A DNA stretch of 32,454 nt from Candidatus Melainabacteria bacterium GWF2_37_15 (GCA_001784565.1 MFRL01000024.1:1-32454); one strand, 5' to 3'. Numbered from the stretch's first letter, positions 25,427 to 32,454 are shown. Numbers and translations are program-made. Notes: generated by a model not told the origin, from the sequence alone.

Positions 25427-26695
25427 ATGAGTAAAAAAACTCTGCGGAGAACGGATTTAAAGAATTATATGAAAATTTTATTTGTTAACAATTTTTTTTC
25501 TTCATATGGAGGCGCGGAAAAGTTAATGCTCAATCAGGCCGACCTTTTAGCAAGAAACGGAAACGAGGTTGTGTTTTTTGCTACGGACAGGCAGCCTTTT
25601 GCAATTAATTCCTACCCACACGCAAAATTTTTTACAAAGTTTACTGATTTTAAAAAATTAAACAAACTTGATTCAATAAAAGTTTTACCCCGAATCCTCT
25701 ACAATACCGAGTCCGAAGCAAAATTAACCAGCCTGATAGCACAGACTAAACCCGACATAGTCCACTGCCATAATATATATTACCATCTCACCCCATCAGT
25801 CCTCTCCGCCTGCAAGAAAGCAAAGATTCCTGTAGTCATGACATTACATGACCCGCGACTTATGTGTCCGGGCGGGACTATGATGTTAAAATCACAATCC
25901 TACTGCAATAACGAATACTGTGTAAAAGGAAACCCATTATACGGACTGATTTACAAATGTAGGAACTCCAGCCTTAAAGAAAGCCTTATATCAACTCTGG
26001 AATACTCGTTTAACAGAGCTTGCAGGCATTATGACTATGTATCCTTATTTATTTGCCCGAGCAGAGCTGTTTACAACCTTGCTGAAAAATCAGGAATTCG
26101 CCGTAATCGACTTACAATGCTTAATAATTTTATTGATGATCATTTATTTGAAAGACCTCTTACTTATGCTCATAAAGGTTATTTTTTATATGTTGGCAGA
26201 CTGGCAAAAGAAAAAGGCGTGCATTACCTTATAGAAGCCGCAAAATTCCTGCCAAAAAACATAGGTTTTCATATTGTCGGAAGCGGGCCTGAAGAAGAAA
26301 ACCTGAGGAAAAAAGCCAGCCCCAACATTAAATTTAAAGGTTATCTTGAGGGTGATAAATTACGAAAGGAATATTCCGGGTGCATAGCTTCAATACTGCC
26401 CTGTAACTGGTTTGAGACCTTTGGTTTAACCATAGCGGAGTCGTTTGCATACGGAAAACCGGTTATTGCAAGCAGGATAGGAGCTATTCCTGAACTGGTA
26501 ACAGAAAACCAGGACGGACTTCTGTTCAAACCCGGAAACGTAGAGGAATTATCACACATGATTTATAAATTATATAAGCAAAAGGAGCTTGCAGCCTTAA
26601 TGGGTAAGAATGCAAGGCAAAAAGCAGAAAAAATGTTTAATTCAGATTTGCATTACAAAAATTTGATTAAGGTTTATATATCCGTCCTGATATAA
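25427..26695 (+). CDS. Glycosyltransferase family 4
   Basis: This is a GT-B retaining glycosyltransferase. The N-terminal domain has KILFVNNFFSSYGGAEKLM near the start (nucleotide-sugar acceptor side). The donor domain has YVGRLAKEKGVHYLIEA, FHIVGSGPEEENLR and the E-x7-E motif as ETFGLTIAE, followed by GKPVIASRIGAIPELV and DGLLFKPGN, as in GT4 enzymes. A CxxC-like cluster around MCPGGTMMLKSQSYCNNEYC is notable and occurs in some GT4 branches. Start options are ATG 25427 (used) and ATG 25469, where the family usually begins (MKILFV); neither has a strong SD. It is divergent from the hydrolase by 200 bp. It is likely to build surface polysaccharide. Confidence 0.9.
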   Translation: MSKKTLRRTDLKNYMKILFVNNFFSSYGGAEKLMLNQADLLARNGNEVVFFATDRQPFAINSYPHAKFFTKFTDFKKLNKLDSIKVLPRILYNTESEAKLTSLIAQTKPDIVHCHNIYYHLTPSVLSACKKAKIPVVMTLHDPRLMCPGGTMMLKSQSYCNNEYCVKGNPLYGLIYKCRNSSLKESLISTLEYSFNRACRHYDYVSLFICPSRAVYNLAEKSGIRRNRLTMLNNFIDDHLFERPLTYAHKGYFLYVGRLAKEKGVHYLIEAAKFLPKNIGFHIVGSGPEEENLRKKASPNIKFKGYLEGDKLRKEYSGCIASILPCNWFETFGLTIAESFAYGKPVIASRIGAIPELVTENQDGLLFKPGNVEELSHMIYKLYKQKELAALMGKNARQKAEKMFNSDLHYKNLIKVYISVLI

Positions 26696-26721
26696 TTAAT
26701 TTTACAATTCCATCAAATAGG

Positions 26722-26750
26722 TTTAAATAAAATAGAAAATTCGTTATACT
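26722..26750 (+). promoter_or_regulatory. Putative promoter of hpf
   Basis: TTTAAA (26722-26727), a 17-bp spacer, then TATACT (26745-26750). The leader is about 36 nt, with AGGAGG at 26781-26786. Confidence 0.4.
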
Positions 26751-26792
26751 ATAAAAAACTATCCGTATATTATCCCGATCAGGAGGAACTAA

Positions 26793-27227
26793 ATGAACTT
26801 TAATTTAAACGGTAAAAATATCAACATTACCGAGGCTATCAAAGAGTATGTCAAGGAAAAAATTAGCAGAATTGTTAAGCACAATGGCCAGATAATGAAT
26901 ATGAAAATTACGCTTAGCGTTAATAAGAACCCCAGCGTAAAGAAAAACAGCATAGCAGAGGTCGTATGCTTCCTTAATGGTTCAGTAATCAAGATAAAAG
27001 AAGACGCTGAATCCATGTATGCAGCAATTGACCTCTTGGCAGACAGGCTGGACAGACAGGTTAAGAATTTAAAAGAAAAACTCATAAAAAGTAAGACCGG
27101 TGAATCAATTAGAATAAGCACACCGGAACTTGCAGAAGAAGTAGCTGAAGAAACAGAAGACCCCGGCAGCGAAGAGTTTCTGCATAACGAAACCGTGCAT
27201 ATTGAGCTGGATTCGAATATACCTTAA
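26793..27227 (+). CDS. hpf: Ribosome hibernation promoting factor, short type
   Basis: The protein fits the HPF/YfiA family, which binds the 30S decoding region and silences ribosomes in slow growth. The 144-residue protein has the beta-alpha-beta-beta-beta-alpha core: NFNLNGKNINITEAIKEYVK, a basic strand block (VNKNPSVKKNSIAEV) and the helix ESMYAAIDLLADRLDRQVK with following basic residues. Long HPFs add a C-terminal dimer domain of about 55 residues; that is missing. Instead there is an acidic tail (LAEEVAEETEDPGSEEF). Start ATG 26793 follows a perfect AGGAGG with 6-nt spacing. Assignment is firm; whether a second 100S-forming factor exists elsewhere is unknown. Confidence 0.9.
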   Translation: MNFNLNGKNINITEAIKEYVKEKISRIVKHNGQIMNMKITLSVNKNPSVKKNSIAEVVCFLNGSVIKIKEDAESMYAAIDLLADRLDRQVKNLKEKLIKSKTGESIRISTPELAEEVAEETEDPGSEEFLHNETVHIELDSNIP

Positions 27228-27255
27228 GAAAAATTAAATTATTAAATATATGTAG

Positions 27256-27277
27256 GGGCGCACATATATGTGCGCCC
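27256..27277. repeat. Palindrome 1 of hpf 3' cluster
   Basis: Perfect 22-nt palindrome beginning GGGCGCACATA, preceded by GTAG as in the mutL element. It starts 29 nt after the hpf stop. Confidence 0.65.
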
Positions 27278-27284
27278 TAATTAC

Positions 27285-27310
27285 TTGGGCAGACACCCAG
27301 GTCTGCCCAA
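27285..27310. repeat. Palindrome 2 of hpf 3' cluster
   Basis: TTGGGCAGAC/GTCTGCCCAA, a 10-bp perfect stem around ACCCAG. Confidence 0.65.
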
Positions 27311-27320
27311 ACATCCATGC

Positions 27321-27409
27321 TGTCCTCGGCGTCAAAAGGGTTTTTAAAGGGGAAATTGGCCGCTGCGCGGCCAATTTCCCCTTTAAAATTACTTAATACG
27401 TCAAGGACA
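27321..27409. repeat. Nested palindrome 3 of hpf 3' cluster
   Basis: A 21-bp perfect inner stem (27343-27363 with 27367-27387; loop TGC) is framed by an outer imperfect pair, TGTCCTCGGCGT (27321-27332) and ACGTCAAGGACA (27398-27409), which match at 10 of 12 positions. It would form a long cruciform. Confidence 0.65.
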
Positions 27410-27502
27410 ACCCAAAAAGAAACCGAAAGATGTGTCCCGCGCCGCTTTTATAAAAGTTGTATATTGAAAGCATTTTCGTATAAATATTAAAAAACTATTA
27501 AC

Positions 27503-27534
27503 TATTGAGAAAAATTCTCAATAAGTAGTATTAT
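27503..27534 (+). promoter_or_regulatory. Promoter with Fur-like dyad, upstream of the Cys-rich small gene
   Basis: Perfect dyad TATTGAGAA-AAA-TTCTCAATA (27503-27523). Its centre, TGAGAAA-A-ATTCTCA, differs by one base from the 7-1-7 core TGAGAAT-N-ATTCTCA seen in many Fur boxes. A possible -35 TTGAGA (27505-27510) lies within it, and a -10 TATTAT (27529-27534) follows at 18 bp. A repressor bound here would block the -35. Confidence 0.45.
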
Positions 27535-27574
27535 TATATATAGATTCACAAACACCCAGCAAGGAGATAAAAAA

Positions 27575-27733
27575 ATGGAAAAATGTATTAATAAAAGCAA
27601 GGAAATTAATTTTGAGAGGATTTGCAAACTGCATGGAAAATGCGGAAACGAAATCCATCCCTACGACTCTACACGAATAACACTGTACGGGTTGTGTTGT
27701 CTCAATAAACACAATGAAAAGGCGTCTTGTTGA
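27575..27733 (+). CDS. 52-residue Cys-rich small protein
   Basis: This is a short gene too small for routine calls. ATG 27575 follows AAGGAG with 8-nt spacing, and it ends at TGA 27731-27733. The protein is MEKCINKSKEINFERICKLH, then G-K-C-G-N-E-I-H-P-Y, and ends with G-L-C-C-L-N-K-H-N-E-K-A-S-C. It has six Cys (4, 17, 23, 41, 42, 52) and three His (20, 28, 46), with a C-x5-C-G pair and a CC pair, so it may bind metal. A dyad promoter lies upstream and a GC-rich hairpin overlaps its stop. No family is recognised. The complete SD, ORF and terminator package makes it likely to be real, but it has no homology support. Confidence 0.6.
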   Translation: MEKCINKSKEINFERICKLHGKCGNEIHPYDSTRITLYGLCCLNKHNEKASC

Positions 27734-27740
27734 CGCCTTT
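27718..27740 (+). terminator. Hairpin overlapping stop of small Cys-rich gene
   Basis: AAAGGCGTC/GACGCCTTT, a 9-bp perfect stem with loop TTGTT that contains part of the TGA stop. The U tract is mostly inside the stem, so termination may be partial. Confidence 0.55.
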
Positions 27741-27754
27741 GTAATATATGGTTG

Positions 27755-27763
27755 TGTTATATT
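27755..27763 (+). promoter_or_regulatory. Extended -10 of mutS, leaderless geometry
   Basis: TGT-TATATT ends 6 nt before ATG 27770 with no SD. It lies just after the small gene's terminator. Confidence 0.45.
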
Positions 27764-27769
27764 TTTAAT

Positions 27770-30328
27770 ATGAACAACCTGAATCTCACCAAAACCTGTG
27801 ACATAAACCCTGAACACGCTACACCAATGATGCAGCAGTTTCTGCAAATAAAAAAACAGCATCAGGGAGTTATCTTGTTTTATAGAATGGGTGATTTTTA
27901 TGAAATGTTTTTTGAGGATGCAGTTTTAGGGGCAAAGGAACTCGAACTTACTCTCACAGGCCGCGACGGCGGCAGGCTCGGTAGGATACCAATGGCTGGC
28001 GTCCCCCATAAAGCCGCTGATAACTACATTGCACGCCTGCTGGAAAAAGGCCACAAAGTAGCTATATGTGAACAAATGGAAGATGCAGCTTTAGCAAAGG
28101 GGCTGGTTGAGCGAAAAGTCGTAAAAACCATCACTGCCGGCACAATCACTGATATAAACCTGTTACAGGGTTCAAAAAATAACTATCTTGCAGCAGTGAC
28201 AAACGTGCAAAAATCCTGTAAGCGCGGCTTTGCTTATGTGGATATTTCAACGGGCGAATTTAAAATTTCAACACTCGGCTATGATCAATTAATATCTGAA
28301 ATTAACAGAATTGAACCTTCTGAAATATTATGTGTATCGCAAAAAAGAGAAATAAAACCTTTTCAAATTGTACCTGAAGAACACCCTGACTTGCCCGAAA
28401 CTGTAATAGCTAATTATAATTGCACTGTAAGGGCAAATGCCGCATTCTACAAAGAAACAGCACTTGAAAAAATAAAACAGGCATTTAATATAAAATCCCT
28501 GGAAGCATTCGGCTTTCCTGAATACACAGAAGGCCTTATTGCTGCGGGTGTGATTATTGATTATTTACTGGAAACACAACAGGATAACCTGCCCAAATTC
28601 GATGTTATAACGCCGTATGAAACCGGCTCATTTGTTGCAATAGACAGCAGCGCAAGAAGAAACCTTGAACTCGTACAGACAGTGCGAGATAACAAATACG
28701 AAGGCAGCCTCATGTGGGCGGTAAATAAGACAAAAACCAACATGGGCGCACGACTTTTAAGAAAGTGGATACAACAGCCTCTTCAGGATATTAACGAAAT
28801 TAAACAACGCTACTGTGCGGTTGAAGAACTTATTGAAAACCCAAAAATACGCACTGATGTTGCCAATTTACTTGATAAAGTATACGACATAGAGCGGCTT
28901 GCTACAAAAATAAGTAATAATTCTGCAAATGGCCGGGATTTTATATCATTGCGGGATTCATTAAAGGTCTTACCTTTATTTGGCAATATCCTTTATAACA
29001 CCAAATCCCCCTTACTCAATAAATTTAGTGAAAAAGATGAAAAAATCTCTGACTTCACAGCCCTAATAGATAAAACAATTGTTGAAGAACCGCCTATAAG
29101 CATTAAAGAAGGCAATTTAATTAAAAGAGGCGTGCATGAGGAACTGGACTACCTTAAAAGCCTACTTTGCGACGGTCAGGAATGGCTGGCTGATTTTGAA
29201 AAAAGGGAAAAGGAAAGATCAGGCATAAAGTCCTTAAAGGTAGGATATAGCAAGGTTTTTGGTTATTTTATAGAAATCACGCATGCCAACACCGCACAGG
29301 TACCAAATGACTACATAAGAAAACAGACCCTGACAAGTGCTGAAAGATACATTACTCCTGAATTAAAACAGCATGAAAACGAAATATTAAGCGCAGGCTC
29401 AAAAAGCGCAGAACTTGAATATCACACTTTCTGCAATTTCCGGGAATATTCCAAGGAGTTCGTAGATGCAATTAGAGATATAGCAAAATCGCTTGCTGTA
29501 CTGGATGTAATGCTTTCATTTGCTCAAACAGCGGTAGAATACAACTATGTAAAGCCGGTAATTGATAAATCCCGGGATTTAGTCATTGAAGAAGGCCGTC
29601 ATCCGGTAATTGAGCAGTTACTGCCGCTCGGCAGCTACGTACCCAATGACCTTGATATTACTTCTCCCATGCTAATGATACTTACCGGGCCCAACATGGC
29701 CGGAAAATCCACCTTTATGCGACAAAACGCCTTAATAATTATTCTTGCTCAAATAGGCAGCTTTGTTCCGGCAAAGTCGGCACGCATCGGCATAGTGGAC
29801 AAGATTTTCACCAGGGTGGGCGCAGTTGATGACCTCTCAACAGGACAGTCAACATTTATGGTAGAAATGACTGAGACTGCAAGTATTTTAAACTCCGCAA
29901 CAGACAGAAGCTTTATCCTGTTAGATGAAATAGGCAGAGGGACAAGCACATATGACGGCGTTGCAATAGCCTGGAGCGTTGCAGAGCATATAACCCAGAA
30001 TATAGGCGCAAGAACCATATTTGCAACACACTATCACGAATTAAACATAATGTGTGAAAAACACCCGGAAATCAGAAATTTCAGGATGACTATATCTGAG
30101 AACGAAGATGAAATAATATTTTTAAGAAAAGTAGTTCCCGGCGGGGCAAGCAGAAGTTACGGAATACAGGTTGCTAAGATGGCAGGGCTGCCTGCATCAG
30201 TCATTGCAAGATCACAGCAGTTAATGACCAAAATGCAGAAAGATTACGCCGCGCAAATATCAACTAAGAAACGCAATAATAGTGAAGTTCAGGCGGACAC
30301 GCCGCAATTGTCACTTTTTATAGAGTGA
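27770..30328 (+). CDS. mutS: DNA mismatch repair protein MutS
   Basis: This is the mismatch-recognition ATPase. The 852 residues match MutS1 length. Domain I carries the mismatch wedge F-x-E in FYRMGDFYEMF (about residues 37-47). The connector, lever and clamp domains follow. The ATPase has Walker A TGPNMAGKSTF (around 639-648), the FTRVGAVDDLSTGQSTFM signature, Walker B LLDEIGRGTSTYDG and ATHYHEL. The last residues, TPQLSLFIE, hold a beta-clamp-binding motif (QLSLF). A start 18 nt upstream (27752) keeps the frame open, but ATG 27770 matches the family start and the -10 spacing. Its 3' end overlaps ispE by 40 nt, tail-to-tail. It works with the MutL encoded 11 kb away. Confidence 0.97.
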   Translation: MNNLNLTKTCDINPEHATPMMQQFLQIKKQHQGVILFYRMGDFYEMFFEDAVLGAKELELTLTGRDGGRLGRIPMAGVPHKAADNYIARLLEKGHKVAICEQMEDAALAKGLVERKVVKTITAGTITDINLLQGSKNNYLAAVTNVQKSCKRGFAYVDISTGEFKISTLGYDQLISEINRIEPSEILCVSQKREIKPFQIVPEEHPDLPETVIANYNCTVRANAAFYKETALEKIKQAFNIKSLEAFGFPEYTEGLIAAGVIIDYLLETQQDNLPKFDVITPYETGSFVAIDSSARRNLELVQTVRDNKYEGSLMWAVNKTKTNMGARLLRKWIQQPLQDINEIKQRYCAVEELIENPKIRTDVANLLDKVYDIERLATKISNNSANGRDFISLRDSLKVLPLFGNILYNTKSPLLNKFSEKDEKISDFTALIDKTIVEEPPISIKEGNLIKRGVHEELDYLKSLLCDGQEWLADFEKREKERSGIKSLKVGYSKVFGYFIEITHANTAQVPNDYIRKQTLTSAERYITPELKQHENEILSAGSKSAELEYHTFCNFREYSKEFVDAIRDIAKSLAVLDVMLSFAQTAVEYNYVKPVIDKSRDLVIEEGRHPVIEQLLPLGSYVPNDLDITSPMLMILTGPNMAGKSTFMRQNALIIILAQIGSFVPAKSARIGIVDKIFTRVGAVDDLSTGQSTFMVEMTETASILNSATDRSFILLDEIGRGTSTYDGVAIAWSVAEHITQNIGARTIFATHYHELNIMCEKHPEIRNFRMTISENEDEIIFLRKVVPGGASRSYGIQVAKMAGLPASVIARSQQLMTKMQKDYAAQISTKKRNNSEVQADTPQLSLFIE

Positions 30329-31113
30329 ACTTTAAACACTTCATATTCTTTTGACAATTTTGAAATATCCACATCATTCTCATAAATCCCGAACACAGTA
30401 GGCCCGCTGCCTGACATAAGCGCATTTTTACAACCTAATTCGAACAGAAGATTTTTCATATTTTCAATTTCAGGATAAGCAGGGATTATGGCTTTTTCAA
30501 GATCATTATAAAACTCTGCATTACCTGGCTTTGGTTTTTCTTCCAGGCGGTCATACCTTTGATATGCTTCTTTTGCTGATATAAAAAGGTTTTTGGGTTT
30601 TAGTAATATAATTTTCAGCTCTGGAGTCGGCATGGGTTCAAGAATTTCCCCTCGGGATGTTGTAAGGCAGGTACCGCCTTCAAGACAGAAATTAACATCA
30701 GAGCCTAGCTTTGCAGCGAGGGAATGTAGTTCTTCCCAACTTAAAGGCTTACCATACAAATCGTTCAATCCCCGCAATGTCCCGGCAGCATCAGAGCTGC
30801 CGCCTGCCAGACCCGCTGCAACAGGAATATTTTTTTCTATATAAACTTCTATACTCTGGTTTTTTATTCCTGTCTTCTCCAGAAACAGTTTCACCGCTTT
30901 AAAAACAATATTATTTTCATCATAAGGTATATGCGAAGAATTACCACTGAGAGTAATTTTCTCACTCCCCTCTTCTACAGTTATATTTAGATAGTCAAAC
31001 AAGCTTACAGTCTGCATTATACTTCTAATTTCATGGAAACCGTCTGCTCGCCTTCCAAGAATTTCAAGTACAAGATTTATCTTTGCAGGAGTTTTTATTT
31101 TTATTGTTTTCAT
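30289..31113 (-). CDS. ispE: 4-diphosphocytidyl-2-C-methyl-D-erythritol kinase
   Basis: The enzyme phosphorylates CDP-ME in the MEP isoprenoid pathway. Of the GHMP kinase motifs, TPAKINLVLEILGRRADGFHE (N-terminus, CDP-ME side) and PVAAGLAGGSSDAAGTLRGLN (ATP loop, about 95-115) are clear, as is the C-terminal MSGSGPTVFGIYE. The 274 residues are slightly short but complete. Start ATG 31113 has a TATAAT ending 7 nt upstream and no SD. It is divergent from dgkA by 44 bp; the two candidate -10 boxes overlap in one ATTATAAT. The presence of ispE shows use of the MEP pathway, as in cyanobacteria. Confidence 0.95.
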   Translation of the reverse strand: MKTIKIKTPAKINLVLEILGRRADGFHEIRSIMQTVSLFDYLNITVEEGSEKITLSGNSSHIPYDENNIVFKAVKLFLEKTGIKNQSIEVYIEKNIPVAAGLAGGSSDAAGTLRGLNDLYGKPLSWEELHSLAAKLGSDVNFCLEGGTCLTTSRGEILEPMPTPELKIILLKPKNLFISAKEAYQRYDRLEEKPKPGNAEFYNDLEKAIIPAYPEIENMKNLLFELGCKNALMSGSGPTVFGIYENDVDISKLSKEYEVFKVHSIKSDNCGVSA

Positions 31114-31120
31114 TAATTAC

Positions 31121-31128
31121 ATTATAAT
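31121..31128. promoter_or_regulatory. Overlapping divergent -10 boxes of ispE and dgkA
   Basis: ATTATAAT reads as TATAAT on both strands (31121-31126 minus, 31123-31128 plus). For ispE it ends 7 nt before ATG 31113; for dgkA it lies 29 nt before ATG 31158. RNA polymerase could occupy only one at a time. Confidence 0.45.
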
Positions 31129-31157
31129 AAAATTAAATCAGATAATGAAAGAGTAAA

Positions 31158-31535
31158 ATGAAAAAATACAGACATAAAACTACGTTTTCAAGCTTCCTGT
31201 CCGCTTATCGAGGGATAAGACTAGCTGCAAAGTCCCAGAAGAACTTAAGAACCGGCTTGCTTATTGCAGGATTTGTGTTGACATCAGGGATTTTATTAAA
31301 ATTCACCGTTGTCGAAATGGCTCTCATAACTCTGTCTATAGGATTTGTGCTTTTTGCTGAGTTAACAAACACTGTTACAGAATTCGTGGTGGACACTTAT
31401 TTCAGGACGAAATATTCCGAAATAGCAAAAATGTCTAAGGATGTTGCCGCCGGATCAGTGCTTTTAGCCATTTTCATTTCCGGAATTATAGGTGCGATAT
31501 TATTCTTACCTAAAATTATCGCTCTAATTATGTAA
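31158..31535 (+). CDS. dgkA: Diacylglycerol/undecaprenol kinase DgkA family
   Basis: A small integral-membrane lipid kinase, 125 residues. The N-terminal amphipathic helix SFLSAYRGIRLAAKSQKN precedes three membrane segments (about 42-61, 64-80, 101-122). The signature ELTNTVTEFVVD carries the catalytic Glu and is followed by KMSKDVAAGSVLLA. DgkA-type enzymes phosphorylate diacylglycerol in proteobacteria and undecaprenol in Gram-positives. The substrate here is not settled; an undecaprenol role would fit recycling of the envelope lipid carrier. The GAAAGAG before ATG 31158 is a weak SD. Its stop overlaps that of engB by 8 nt, tail-to-tail. Confidence 0.88.
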   Translation: MKKYRHKTTFSSFLSAYRGIRLAAKSQKNLRTGLLIAGFVLTSGILLKFTVVEMALITLSIGFVLFAELTNTVTEFVVDTYFRTKYSEIAKMSKDVAAGSVLLAIFISGIIGAILFLPKIIALIM

Positions 31536-32094
31536 ACAAAGCATTCAATACCTTTTCTTTACCAAGCCCTGTCTTGGCGGAAAATTCAATCACTTCTGTA
31601 TCAAAAGCATGCGATATGTGTTTTATGGACTCATTAAGCTTGTTTTTGCCTAAGGCATCAGCTTTTGTAGCGACAGTAATAATCGGAATTTTATGATATT
31701 CCAGCCACTCACGCATTTGCATGTCATTTTTCTGCACTTCATGCCGTGCATCAATTAACTGAATAACAAATTTTATAGCTTTTCTCTTTAAAATATACTC
31801 TTCAAGGTTTTTCTGCCACTTTTCCTGCTCGGTTTTGGATACTTTTGCATAGCCATATCCCGGCAAATCCGCAATAACCACTGCGTCATTAAGTTTATAT
31901 AAGTTTATCAGTCTGGTTTTCCCGGGAGTATTACTTGTGCGTGCAAGGTTTTTCCTATTAGAGAGTGTATTTATAAAAGATGACTTGCCGACATTTGAAC
32001 GCCCGATTAAAGGAAATTCCGGCAAATTAAAGTCAGGACACTCTTTAAGACCCGGGCAGCTGATTATAAATTCCGCTTTTGTTATCTTTATCAT
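31528..32094 (-). CDS. engB: Ribosome biogenesis GTPase YsxC/EngB
   Basis: A TRAFAC GTPase of 188 residues, needed for 50S assembly in several bacteria. G1 is GRSNVGKSSF, G2 is TPGKTRLIN, G3 is DLPGYGYAKV, G4 is TKAD and G5 is SAKTGLG. All are intact and the length is normal (about 190-200). Start ATG 32094 lies within the upstream minus-strand gene's last 50 nt, implying translational coupling; no strong SD is seen. Order on the minus strand is the 100-residue gene, then engB. Confidence 0.95.
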   Translation of the reverse strand: MIKITKAEFIISCPGLKECPDFNLPEFPLIGRSNVGKSSFINTLSNRKNLARTSNTPGKTRLINLYKLNDAVVIADLPGYGYAKVSKTEQEKWQKNLEEYILKRKAIKFVIQLIDARHEVQKNDMQMREWLEYHKIPIITVATKADALGKNKLNESIKHISHAFDTEVIEFSAKTGLGKEKVLNALFT

Positions 32095-32347
32095 TAGTTT
32101 CTATCTGTTTCATCTTATACCTTTTCCAGGTATTCGAAAGTAAATCATACATTTCTTTGTCATTATACACCGATATTTGTACTGAATTATTTTTCTTAAA
32201 ATCCAGCTCAAACATATTTTTATTTTTTCTGGAAAATATATTATCTGCTTCTATAAGGATTATTTCAATTAACCTGTCCTTAAGAATACTTATATTGTCT
32301 TTATTAAAGATTTCAAATGTTTTATAAATATCACTACTTTTTTTCAT
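32045..32347 (-). CDS. Small hypothetical protein overlapping engB
   Basis: This 100-residue protein is Lys/Asn-rich with two helical stretches (SDIYKTFEIFNKDNISILKD, then RLIEIILIEADNIFSRK) and a strand (VQISVYNDKEMYDLL). No family is recognised. ATG 32347 is preceded by TGA-TATAAT ending 6 nt upstream, the same leaderless-type geometry as mutL and mutS; an AGGA abuts the ATG and is too close to be a normal SD. It overlaps engB by 50 nt in another frame. The overlap is long, so an earlier stop or misread is possible, but its own promoter argues that it is real. Confidence 0.5.
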   Translation of the reverse strand: MKKSSDIYKTFEIFNKDNISILKDRLIEIILIEADNIFSRKNKNMFELDFKKNNSVQISVYNDKEMYDLLSNTWKRYKMKQIETNDKDNKSGIYNQLPGS

Positions 32348-32375
32348 TCCTAAATTATATCATTTTGAGAAAATA

Positions 32376-32414
32376 CTGTCAGAAATTGACAGAGAATTTT
32401 GAGGCTGTTATATT
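32376..32414 (+). promoter_or_regulatory. Strong promoter with -35 dyad, right edge
   Basis: TTGACA (32386-32391), a 17-bp spacer, then TGT-TATATT (extended -10, hexamer 32409-32414): near consensus. A perfect dyad CTGTCA-GAAAT-TGACAG (32376-32392) covers the -35 and is a likely operator. Confidence 0.75.
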
Positions 32415-32445
32415 TAATTACACACTAATACAAAGGATGGGCACT

Positions 32446-32454
32446 ATGATAGCA
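32446..32454 (+). CDS. Start of a gene cut by the window edge
   Basis: ATG 32446 follows AAGGA (32433-32437) at 8 nt and lies 31 nt past a strong promoter. An in-frame ATG at 32437 is the alternative start. Only three codons are visible; no identity can be given. Confidence 0.5.

Noticed and set aside
27240-27420. CRISPR array from the dense repeats after hpf
   Set aside because: The palindromes differ from each other and have no regular spacers; no cas genes in the window.

Overview
This is a low-GC bacterial chromosome segment, dense in genes on both strands. It carries housekeeping genes (typA, mutL, mutS, ispE, hpf, dgkA, ysxC/engB, pilM, glf, one tRNA-Arg) mixed with small lineage-specific proteins. 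My best guess at lineage is a non-photosynthetic relative of cyanobacteria (Vampirovibrionia / 'Melainabacteria'). This is inference. It rests on low GC, a type IV pilus PilM, a CcbP-type calcium-binding protein of the kind described in Anabaena, and two unrelated proteins with an N-terminal F-x-F-G / V-N-F-K-A tag that I associate with that group. No rRNA or other marker here settles it.

Layout. 1-4500 looks accessory: the 3' end of an unknown gene, an MBL-fold protein lacking its metal-binding N-terminal half, a DUF3024-like small protein, a YgjP-type metallopeptidase fused to HEAT repeats and a SEC-C zinc motif, a large protein of unknown function, and the CcbP-like protein. 4500-6000 has no gene; it holds three degenerate copies of a roughly 0.5 kb repeat and an 11-bp-period array of TATCC boxes. 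6009-7130 holds tRNA-Arg(CCU), the C-terminal half of a tyrosine recombinase, and an IS110-family transposase fragment that abuts it: the scar of an integrated element.

7145-9621 (minus) holds a small tagged protein, pilM coupled to an EF-hand protein, and a membrane protein with a DUF2795-like tail. 9774-14683 holds typA, a zinc-ribbon protein overlapping UDP-galactopyranose mutase, a GGDEF protein and a SEC-C protein. 14705-20444 holds mutL divergent from a secreted NAGPA-type phosphodiester glycosidase, which runs tail-to-tail into a SWIM-SNF2 helicase. 20532-26695 is envelope-related: a secreted protein, a coiled-coil protein, a secreted glycoside hydrolase with a duplicated catalytic domain and two Fn3 domains, and a GT4 glycosyltransferase. 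26793-32454 holds hpf, a palindrome cluster, a 52-residue Cys-rich small protein, mutS, ispE, dgkA, engB, a small protein and the start of one more gene.

Themes. MutS (clamp-binding tail QLSLF) and MutL (endonuclease motifs present) look like a MutH-independent mismatch repair pair. Glf, the GT4 enzyme, the hydrolase, the phosphodiester glycosidase and DgkA point to surface polysaccharide and envelope work. The most unusual signals are a perfect palindromic element inside the mutL reading frame, -10 boxes placed 6-7 nt before the start codon of five genes (including mutL, mutS and ispE) that suggest leaderless transcripts, a Cys-rich small gene behind a Fur-like dyad, and the decayed tandem repeat plus iteron-like array beside the tRNA. 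All six convergent gene pairs have stops that overlap or lie at most 1 nt apart.
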